Shown one piece after another: positions 58,041 through 64,000 of a DNA stretch of 64,000 bases. Below the pieces are notes generated by a model that saw only the letters and a list, made by a program, of their open reading frames with translations, did no database searches and was not told the DNA's origin. Position numbers and translations under genes: made by a program. The stretch covers positions 4,960,001 to 5,024,000 of the forward strand of contig NZ_CP090063.1 of the NCBI RefSeq assembly GCF_021391495.1. Reading direction: 5' to 3'. The stretch comes from Amycolatopsis acidiphila. GTDB lineage: Bacteria; Actinomycetota; Actinomycetes; Mycobacteriales; Pseudonocardiaceae. Position 1 is the first letter of the stretch, and each line of letters starts with the position of its first letter.

Positions 58041-58963
58041 CCGTCCACCCTTTCCCTCACTTCCGCCCACCTCGCGAACTGGGTGAGCGGATCCTCCGCG
58101 GCCGGAAGCAGGGCGAACTCCGTCACCCCGGCCGCCCGGTACTCCGCCAGCTGCGCGGCGACCTTCTCCGCCGGCCCGTACACGCTCCACCGGTCGACCA
58201 CGCGCAGCGGCAGCCGGTACTGGGCCCGCAGCAGCCGCTCGGTCTGTTCCCTCGCCCGATTCTCGTCGTCGTCGATGTGCCCGATCACCAGCAGCTTCAC
58301 CTCGGGCGCCGGCCGGGCGTGCTCCGCGGCCAGCGCGCGCAGCCGCTCACCGGCCGCGGCGACGCGGTCGGCGCCGAGCCACATCGCGAGCCACGCGTCC
58401 CCGTGCCGCGCCGCCCGGCGCAGCGCCACGTCGGAACGACCGCCCACCACGATCGGCGGCAACGCGGGCAGGCTCGGCGCCAGGCCGGGCGAGGTGATGC
58501 GCAGGTGCTCGCCGTGGTGGTCCACGGGCTTGCCGAGCAGGAGGTCCGGCAGCACCCGCAGGGCCTCGTCCAGCCGACGGCCCCGCTCGGCGTGCGGCAC
58601 TCCGGCGGCGGCGAACTCCGCGGGGTTCTCGCCGCCCACCCCCAGTCCCAGCACGAGCCGTCCCGGGGCGAGGGCGCCGATCGTGGTCAGCTGCTTCGCC
58701 GCCCAGACCAGCTGCCGCAGCGGTAGCAACAGCACCCCGAACCCCAGCCGGATCTCCGACGTCACGGCGGCCGCGGCCGACAGCGCGCAGGCGGCTTCGA
58801 GCAGCGGCGGGTGGAACGTGAGATGGTCGCCCACCCACGCGGTGTCGAACCGCAGCTCCTCGGCGAGCCGAGCGCCTTCCAGCACGGGAAACGCGCCGAC
58901 GCCGAACGGGTCGAAGGTCGGCAACACCACCCCCCAGCGGGTGCCGGCAGCCCGGGTGCCCAC
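58037..58963 (-). CDS. LLM-class flavin/F420-dependent oxidoreductase
   Basis: This is a 308-residue luciferase-like TIM barrel: FDTAWVGDHLTFHPPLLEAACALSAAAAVTSEIRLGFGVLLLPLRQLVWAAKQLTTIGALAPGRLVLGLGVGGENPAEF and PPIVVGGRSDVALRRAARHGDAWLAMW. It may hydroxylate or reduce an acyl intermediate using FMNH2 or F420H2. It is the first gene of the three-gene unit with the ketosynthase and ligase, and starts with GTG. The upstream region has an AT-rich stretch at 58990-59020. Confidence 0.84.
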   Translation of the reverse strand: MGTRAAGTRWGVVLPTFDPFGVGAFPVLEGARLAEELRFDTAWVGDHLTFHPPLLEAACALSAAAAVTSEIRLGFGVLLLPLRQLVWAAKQLTTIGALAPGRLVLGLGVGGENPAEFAAAGVPHAERGRRLDEALRVLPDLLLGKPVDHHGEHLRITSPGLAPSLPALPPIVVGGRSDVALRRAARHGDAWLAMWLGADRVAAAGERLRALAAEHARPAPEVKLLVIGHIDDDENRAREQTERLLRAQYRLPLRVVDRWSVYGPAEKVAAQLAEYRAAGVTEFALLPAAEDPLTQFARWAEVRERVDG

Positions 58964-59132
58964 AACTCCCCCTCACACGACAGGCATGATACTTAGCTGA
59001 CCTAAACTAAATATCTTTACCGGTCATGTCCAGCCTCTGCGCTGTCGCCTCCCTCACTCCCGCCCCACCGGGCCTGGCCCGCCAGCCGGCAGCTACGCCG
59101 ACACCTGGCCGCGCTTCCCCACCCCGCCGGTC

Positions 59133-60674
59133 TCAGCTCACCACACCGCGGATCCCGTCCCGCAGCAGGTACTTCTGGATCTTCCCGGTCGAGGTCTTCG
59201 GCAACCGTCCGAACACGACCGACTTGGGGGCCTTGAAGTGCGCGAGCCGCTCGCGGACGAACTCGATCAGCTCCTGCTCGCCCACCGCGGCCCCGTCGTG
59301 GAGCGTCACGTAGGCGACGGGCACCTCCCCCCACTTCTCGTGCGGCGCGGCCACGACCGCGGCCTCCAGCACCGCGGGGTGTTCCGCCAGCACCTGCTCG
59401 ACCTCGACCGAGGCGATGTTCTCGCCGCCGGAGATGATCACGTCCTTGCTGCGGTCGCGCAGCTCGACGTACCCGTCGGGATGCACGACCCCCAGGTCGC
59501 CGGTGCGGAACCAGCCGTCCGGCGCGGCCTGCGCGGTCGCCTCGGGGTCCTTGAGGTAGCCGAGCATGACGTTGTTGCCCCGCAACGAGATCTCCCCGAT
59601 CGAGGAGCCGTCGGCAGGCACGTCCCGTCCGTCATCGCCGATCACCCGCGCCTGGCAGGCGATCATGTTCCCCACCCCCTGCCGGGCCTTCAGCCGCGCC
59701 TGGGCGGCCGCGTCGAGGTCGTTCCACTCCGGGCGCCAGTCGCAGATCATCGCCGGCCCGAACGTCTCGGTCAGCCCGTACAGGTGGGTGACCTCGAACC
59801 CCAGCTCCCCCATCCGCCGCAGGATCGCCGGGGACGGCGGCGCCCCACCGGTGGCGACCCGCACGGTCGGCGACACCGGGCCCGCCTCCGGCGCGTAGGC
59901 GAGCATCGACAGCACGGTCGGCGCCCCGTTGAGGTGGGTGACGCCCTCCTCGCGGATGAGCTGCCACACCCGTGCGGGCTCGACCTTCGCCAGGCACACG
60001 TGTGTCGCCGCCGCCGCGGTCACCGCCCACGGAAAGCACCAGCCGTTGCAATGGAACATCGGCAACGTCCACAGATGCACCGACGACGGCGACAGCCCGG
60101 TGTGCCCCACCATCGCCAGCGCCTGCAGGTAGGCCCCGCGATGGTGGTACATCACGCCCTTCGGCTTCCCCGTGGTGCCCGACGTGTAGTTGATCGACAG
60201 CAGCGCACGCTCGTCCTGCGGCGCCGACCCGCGCGGCTCGGCTGCGGCGAGCAGCTCCTCGTACTGCTCCCCCGCGCGGATCAGCTTCGGCGGTGCGGGC
60301 AGCCGCGACACCAACTCCTCGAACACCGGGTCGTACACCAGCACCGACGCCTCGGAATGCTCGAGGATGTAGGCGATTTCGCCCGCGGACAGCCGGGTGT
60401 TGACCGCCACCAGCGGCACCCCGGCCCACGGCACGCCGAAGTTCGCCTCCAGCAGCACGTGCGTGTTCGGGGCGAGCACCGCCACCGGCCGCCCCTGCGC
60501 CAGCGGGGCCAGCGCGCCCGCCAGCCGGCGGCACCGGTCCCGCAGCTCGGCGTAGGTCCAGCGCCGGTCCCCGTCCACCACGCCGATCCGGTCACCGTGC
60601 GCCGACGCCGCCCGGTCCAGGTACGACACCGGCGTCAGGGGCTCGAACGACAGCGAACCGGGTGCGCCGGTCAC
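59133..60674 (-). CDS. fatty-acid-type AMP-dependent CoA ligase
   Basis: This is a 513-residue ANL ligase close to medium/long-chain acyl-CoA synthetases: SINYTSGTTGKPKGVMYHHRGAYLQAL, LPMFHCNGWCFPWAV, THLYGLTETFGPAMICDW, GWFRTGDLGVVHPDGYVELRDRSKDVIISGGENIASVEVEQ, and LPKTSTGKIQKYLLR with the catalytic Lys. It makes acyl-CoA from a fatty or aryl acid. The GTG start overlaps the stop of the nitroreductase (GTGA). Between its end and the gene at 58963 (169 bases) there is only the AT-rich upstream region of the neighbouring unit. Confidence 0.88.
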   Translation of the reverse strand: MTGAPGSLSFEPLTPVSYLDRAASAHGDRIGVVDGDRRWTYAELRDRCRRLAGALAPLAQGRPVAVLAPNTHVLLEANFGVPWAGVPLVAVNTRLSAGEIAYILEHSEASVLVYDPVFEELVSRLPAPPKLIRAGEQYEELLAAAEPRGSAPQDERALLSINYTSGTTGKPKGVMYHHRGAYLQALAMVGHTGLSPSSVHLWTLPMFHCNGWCFPWAVTAAAATHVCLAKVEPARVWQLIREEGVTHLNGAPTVLSMLAYAPEAGPVSPTVRVATGGAPPSPAILRRMGELGFEVTHLYGLTETFGPAMICDWRPEWNDLDAAAQARLKARQGVGNMIACQARVIGDDGRDVPADGSSIGEISLRGNNVMLGYLKDPEATAQAAPDGWFRTGDLGVVHPDGYVELRDRSKDVIISGGENIASVEVEQVLAEHPAVLEAAVVAAPHEKWGEVPVAYVTLHDGAAVGEQELIEFVRERLAHFKAPKSVVFGRLPKTSTGKIQKYLLRDGIRGVVS

Positions 60675-61321
60675 CGGCCGCCCTCGCGCGCCCGGACCGC
60701 GCCCCAGCGGTTCCAGTGCACGACCTCCTCGACCGGCCGGCGCTTCGGCTGCGCCCAGCGACCCCGCTCGGGATAGCCCATCGGGATCAGCGCCATGGTG
60801 AGCGCGTCCTCCGGCAGGCCCAGCAGAGCGCGGAGCTCGTCCTCATGTCCCTGGTACAGCGTGGTCAGCGACGTGCCGATCCCGTGCACCCGGGCGGCCA
60901 GGCAGAGCTGCTGAACGGCGCCGTAGATCGAGGCGCCCACGCGAGGGTCGGTCGCGTTCGCCGCGTGCCGCAACACCGGGAGCACCCACACCGGGGCCTT
61001 CTCGAGGTTGTGGGCGAGGTGCTCGGCCCCCAGGAACCCCCGTGGGCTCAGTCCCTTGGAGCCCGGCGGGGCCGCGAGGATGTCCGCGCGGCGCCGCCCG
61101 TAGGCGGCCTCCCAGTTCTCGCGGTACCACCCGGCGACCTGGTCCTTGATCTGCTGGTCGGTCACCACCACCCAGCCCCAGCGCTGGGCGTTACCGCCGG
61201 ACGGGCCCCGGATCGCCGTGTCGAGGATCGCCCACAACACCTCGTCGGGTATCGGGTCCGGGGCGAGATAACGCCGTGCGGGGGTGGAATGCAGTGCCTC
61301 CGAAGCGCTCAGGTCCGACAC
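60671..61321 (-). CDS. nitroreductase family protein
   Basis: This is a 216-residue FMN-dependent nitroreductase-fold protein: EALHSTPARRYLAPDPIPDEVLWAILDTAIRGPSGGNAQRWGWVVVTD binds FMN. Later come GASIYGAVQQLCLAARVHGIGTSLTTL and the usual C-terminal LALIPMGYPE-like stretch (MALIPMGYPERGRW). The GTG at 61321 was chosen because GGAGG lies four bases before it; longer versions lack similarity. It could supply reduced flavin to the monooxygenase SsuD encoded next to it, or reduce enones or nitro groups. Confidence 0.82.
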   Translation of the reverse strand: MSDLSASEALHSTPARRYLAPDPIPDEVLWAILDTAIRGPSGGNAQRWGWVVVTDQQIKDQVAGWYRENWEAAYGRRRADILAAPPGSKGLSPRGFLGAEHLAHNLEKAPVWVLPVLRHAANATDPRVGASIYGAVQQLCLAARVHGIGTSLTTLYQGHEDELRALLGLPEDALTMALIPMGYPERGRWAQPKRRPVEEVVHWNRWGAVRAREGGR

Positions 61322-61434
61322 ACGTCCTCCAGCCAAGTCGTCACCCGGTACCCGATCATCATGGGCCGGGCCACGCCGGCCGGGCAACGGGGGCCGGGCC
61401 CATCCCGTTCCGCCGCCCGTCGCCCGCCGCCGGC

Positions 61435-62592
61435 TCACTGTGCGGCGGCGGCCCGTTCGGGCTGCACGGCCGCGCGCACCTGGCGGGACCTGGTGAGCAG
61501 CCCGCGGCGCGCCAGTTCCGGCCGGACGCCCTCACCGAACCAGTACGCCTCCTCCAGGTGCGGATAGCCGGAGAGGACGAACTCCTCGATGCCGAGCGCG
61601 TGGTATTCCTCGATCAGGTCGGCGACCTCGGCGTGGCTGCCGACGAGCGCGGTGCCCGCGCCCCCGCGCACCAGGCCGACGCCCGCCCACAGGTTCGGGT
61701 GGATCTCCAGCGAGCGCACGTCCCCAGCCAGCGCGCCGCCGTGCAGCGACACCATGCGCCGCTGCCCGACCGACTCGCTCGCGGCGAGCTGCCGCTGCGC
61801 GTGCTCGACCTGCTCCGGGCTGAGCGCGTCGAGCAGCTTGCCCGCTTCCGCCCACGCCTCGGCCGAGGTGTCCCGGGAGATGGTGTGCAGCCGGATGCCG
61901 AAGCGCACCCGGCGCCCGGCCACCTCGGCCAGCTCGCGGACCCGGCCGGTCTTCTCGGCCACCTGGGCCGGTGGTTCGCCCCAGGTCAGATAGACGTCGG
62001 CGTGCCGCGCGGCCACGGGCAGCGCCGCCGGGGACGACCCGCCGAAGTACACCGGCGGCACCGGATCCGGGGCCGCCGGCAGGGTCGCCCCCTCGACGCG
62101 CAGGTGGTCGCCGTCGAAGTCGAACGGCCGTCCGCTCCAGACGCCCCGCATGACGGTGAGGAACTCCCCGGTCCGGGCGTAGCGCTGGTCGTGGTCGTGC
62201 CAGTCCCCGAAACGCCGCTGCTCGACCGAGTCGCCGCCCGTGACGATGTTCAGCAGCAGCCGGCCGTCGGAGATCCGCTGGTAGGTCGCGGCCATCTGCG
62301 CCGCCAGCGTCGGGGACAGCACGCCCGGCCGGAAGGCCACCAGGTACTTCAGCCGCCGCGTCTCCCGGATGAGGGCCGCCGTGACGAGCCACGCGTCCTC
62401 GCACCACGTGCCGGTCGGGGTCAGCACCCCTTCGAAACCCAGCGCCTCGGCGGCACGGGCGACCTGCGCGAGGTAGCCGATGTCCGGCTCGCGCCGGGCG
62501 GCGGGACCCCGCGAAGCGTTGGCGTGGAAGCGTTCCACGATGGTGCGGCTGTCGCCCGAGGTGGGCAGGAACCAGTGCAGCGTGATACTCAT
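61435..62592 (-). CDS. ssuD: FMNH2-dependent alkanesulfonate monooxygenase
   Basis: This is a 385-residue luciferase-like monooxygenase close to SsuD: LHWFLPTSGDSR at the N-terminus, GFEGVLTPTGTWCEDAWLVTAALIRETRRLKYLVAFRPGVLSPTLAAQMAATYQRISDGRLLLNIVTGGD, and SDPVYFGG-type PVPPVYFGGSSPAALPVAARHADVYLTWGEP. It cleaves alkanesulfonates with O2 and FMNH2, releasing sulfite for sulfur supply. It begins 4 bases after the stop of the solute-binding protein gene, in one operon with the ABC transporter. Confidence 0.9.
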   Translation of the reverse strand: MSITLHWFLPTSGDSRTIVERFHANASRGPAARREPDIGYLAQVARAAEALGFEGVLTPTGTWCEDAWLVTAALIRETRRLKYLVAFRPGVLSPTLAAQMAATYQRISDGRLLLNIVTGGDSVEQRRFGDWHDHDQRYARTGEFLTVMRGVWSGRPFDFDGDHLRVEGATLPAAPDPVPPVYFGGSSPAALPVAARHADVYLTWGEPPAQVAEKTGRVRELAEVAGRRVRFGIRLHTISRDTSAEAWAEAGKLLDALSPEQVEHAQRQLAASESVGQRRMVSLHGGALAGDVRSLEIHPNLWAGVGLVRGGAGTALVGSHAEVADLIEEYHALGIEEFVLSGYPHLEEAYWFGEGVRPELARRGLLTRSRQVRAAVQPERAAAAQ

Positions 62593-62596
62593 GCGG

Positions 62597-63607
62597 TCAT
62601 CCCCTTGCGGCGGCGAGGTCGGTGGCGTACCGGCGGTCGACGAAGCGAGCGAAGTCGACCTTCCCCGGCAACACCTTGGCTGAGCTGAACGCGTCCGCGA
62701 GCTCCTGCTCGGATGCCACGACCGCGTCGTCGAGCGCGACCGGCAGGTCCGGGCCCTTCTGCGCCGCGGCGAGCGTGACCTGCGGGGCGAGGCCGGTGTC
62801 GGCCGTCCAGGCCTGGGCCCACTGCTCCCGGTGCGTGTCCGACCAGCGCTCCGCCTTCGCGATCCGCACCACGTAGTCGCGGATCGCGGCGTTCTTCCCG
62901 GCGTCGGACAGGGCAGCGCGCCCGGCGACCTGGAAGCTGTAGCCGTTCGCGGTGCCCGTGCCGTCGGCCAGCACGCGCGCACCGGTTTCGAGCTGGGCCT
63001 GGGAGGTGTAGGGGTCCCACACCGCCCACGCGTCGATCCGGTGCTGGGTGAACGCGCTGTAGGCGTCGGCCGGCTGCAGGAACGACAGCTTAACGTCCGA
63101 TGTGGACAGTCCGGCTTTGCGCAGGGTCAGCAGGATCTGCCCGTGCGCCGAGCTGCCTTTCGCCACGCCGATGGTCTTGCCGCGCAGGTCGCCTGCGGTG
63201 TGCAGGGGCGAGTCCGCCGGCACCAGCACGGCGTCGCTCGCGACGTTGCCCTTCGCGGCGCTCACGACGGAGATCTTGCCGTTGGCGGCGGCGGAGAAGA
63301 TCGGCGGCGTGTTGCCGACGCCGCCGATGTCGACCGCCCCGGCCGAGGCGGCCTCCAGCAGCGGCGGACCGGAGGTGAACGTGGACCACTCGATCTTGTA
63401 CGGCAGGTTGTCGAGCAGCCCCGCGGCTTTCAGCAGCGCCTGCGAGTTGCCCTTCTGGTCGCCCACCTTGAGGGTGACCTTCGCCAGCTCGGCCGCGCTC
63501 ACCGAGGGCGGCACGGCGGCCGGCCCCTGCGCTTCGGGAGAGCTGCCGCAGGCGGTCAGGCCGAGCGCGAGCAGGGCCACGACGGCGAAAAGGTTACGCG
63601 AGCGCAT
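62597..63607 (-). CDS. ssuA: aliphatic sulfonate ABC transporter substrate-binding lipoprotein
   Basis: This is a 336-residue periplasmic-type binding protein. A lipoprotein signal (VVALLALGLTAC, lipobox Cys20) anchors it outside the membrane. The NMT1/SsuA-like fold is seen in LKVGDQKGNSQALLKAAGLL, FTSGPPLLEAASAGAVDIGGVGNTPPIFSAAANGKI, LRGKTIGVAKGSSAHGQILLTLRKAGL and AWAVWDPYTSQAQL. It delivers sulfonates to the SsuBC transporter. It overlaps the end of the ATPase gene by 14 bases. Confidence 0.9.
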   Translation of the reverse strand: MRSRNLFAVVALLALGLTACGSSPEAQGPAAVPPSVSAAELAKVTLKVGDQKGNSQALLKAAGLLDNLPYKIEWSTFTSGPPLLEAASAGAVDIGGVGNTPPIFSAAANGKISVVSAAKGNVASDAVLVPADSPLHTAGDLRGKTIGVAKGSSAHGQILLTLRKAGLSTSDVKLSFLQPADAYSAFTQHRIDAWAVWDPYTSQAQLETGARVLADGTGTANGYSFQVAGRAALSDAGKNAAIRDYVVRIAKAERWSDTHREQWAQAWTADTGLAPQVTLAAAQKGPDLPVALDDAVVASEQELADAFSSAKVLPGKVDFARFVDRRYATDLAAARG

Positions 63608-64000
63608 GATCGGTCACTCCCAGATCGGTCAGTACCGCGGCGCGGACATCGAGCAGGTCGCCGAGTCTCCTGGGGCGGGACGGGGCGAGCACGTGCTCGG
63701 CGAGGATGTGCCCGTCGCCGAGCACGAGCACCCGGTCGGCCAGCACCAGCGCCTCGTCCACGTCGTGGGTCACCAGCAGGACACCGGGCCGGTGCTCCTG
63801 CCACAGGTCCTCGACCAAGCCCTGCATCGCGAGTCTCGTCAGCGCGTCCAGCGCGCCGAACGGCTCGTCGAGCAGCAGCAGGTCCGGCTCGCGCACCAGT
63901 GCCCTGGCCAGCGACACCCGTTGCGCCTCACCACCGGACAGCGTCCGCGGCCAGGCGTCGGCGTGGGTGGCGAGCCGCACCTCCGACAGTGCGCGCCCGG
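63594..64000 (-). CDS. ssuB: sulfonate ABC transporter ATP-binding protein, C-terminal part
   Basis: The frame runs off the right edge of the window; about 134 residues are present. They contain the ABC signature LSGGEAQRVSLARAL, Walker B with DLLLLDEPFGALDALTR, and the switch His in LLVTHDVDEALVLADRVLVLGDG. The Walker A loop lies beyond the edge. This is the nucleotide-binding subunit of a nitrate/sulfonate/taurine-type importer. Its position before ssuA and ssuD supports SsuB. The permease ssuC is expected outside the window, upstream. Confidence 0.85.
   Translation of the reverse strand, partial: GRALSEVRLATHADAWPRTLSGGEAQRVSLARALVREPDLLLLDEPFGALDALTRLAMQGLVEDLWQEHRPGVLLVTHDVDEALVLADRVLVLGDGHILAEHVLAPSRPRRLGDLLDVRAAVLTDLGVTDHALA

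Noticed and set aside
61322..61438. Longer nitroreductase starting near 61438
   Set aside because: The extra 39 residues are Gly/Arg-rich with no similarity to the family, and a good ribosome site precedes the GTG at 61321.
1..64000. tRNA genes, rRNA, CRISPR arrays, insertion sequences, phage genes
   Set aside because: I looked for cloverleaf-like ends with CCA, regularly spaced repeats, transposase motifs and integrases and saw none; a dedicated scan would be needed to exclude small ones.

Overview
The window is very GC-rich. Its genes use GTG and TTG starts freely, have GC-ending codons, and abut or overlap by 1-4 bases (ATGA/GTGA). Together with F420-type luciferase-like oxidoreductases, a mycofactocin-type SDR and many acyl-CoA dehydrogenases, this points to an actinomycete, most likely a Pseudonocardiaceae-type (Amycolatopsis-like) genome. 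I could not run a taxonomic search. I see no rRNA, tRNA, CRISPR array, insertion sequence or prophage gene.

Region 1 (1-36.5 kb) is a dense acyl-CoA catabolic locus. It starts with the end of an SDR gene, then a six-gene leftward operon (458-7208) that pairs an ACAD10/11-like acyl-CoA dehydrogenase with an APH-type kinase, an SDR, a CoA transferase, an amidohydrolase and a crotonase. That pair resembles the LvaA/LvaC or ACAD11 chemistry that removes 4-hydroxyl groups from acyl-CoAs by phosphorylation and elimination. A divergent MarR gene, a TesB thioesterase and two sets of paired acyl-CoA dehydrogenases follow. Around them lie two paralogous two-domain CoA transferases (about 810 aa), a racemase-like CoA transferase, several crotonases (one a clear pseudogene), a MaoC-type dehydratase, an acyl-CoA ligase, a thiolase, SDRs, an F420-type oxidoreductase, a DUF2889 protein, an amidohydrolase with a small Cys-containing partner, two FCD-type GntR regulators and a TetR regulator. 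Two recurring operator-like sequences tie the scattered units together: an 18-bp element at six promoters (best form CAAGAATATAGATTCTTG, sites near 13.5, 19.0, 21.6, 22.6, 30.6 and 32.6 kb, plus a weaker one at 23.4 kb), and a 17-bp palindrome (consensus TGARAATGWCRTTTTCA, near 12.6, 32.6 and 35.1 kb). The gene set suggests CoA activation and beta-oxidation of a bulky or cyclic carboxylic acid, substrate unknown.

Region 2 (36.5-39.9 kb) holds an acyl-CoA ligase, a small hypothetical protein, a PaaI-like thioesterase and a stand-alone Clp-N protein. Region 3 (39.9-49 kb) is an IclR-controlled leftward operon: class V aminotransferase, MFS carboxylate transporter, FAD/Fe-S 2-hydroxyacid dehydrogenase, fumarylacetoacetase-family hydrolase, CoA transferase and crotonase. 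It looks like a small carboxylate or hydroxy-acid uptake and degradation unit. Region 4 (49-55.1 kb) has an SDR, an NCS1 permease, another SDR, and a large FUSC-type membrane protein with an unusual C-terminal beta-sandwich-like domain. Region 5 (55.1-59 kb) is an acyl ligase / FabF-like ketosynthase / luciferase-like oxidoreductase operon. Region 6 (59-64 kb) has a fatty-acid ligase, a nitroreductase, and the alkanesulfonate genes ssuD, ssuA and a partial ssuB running off the end.
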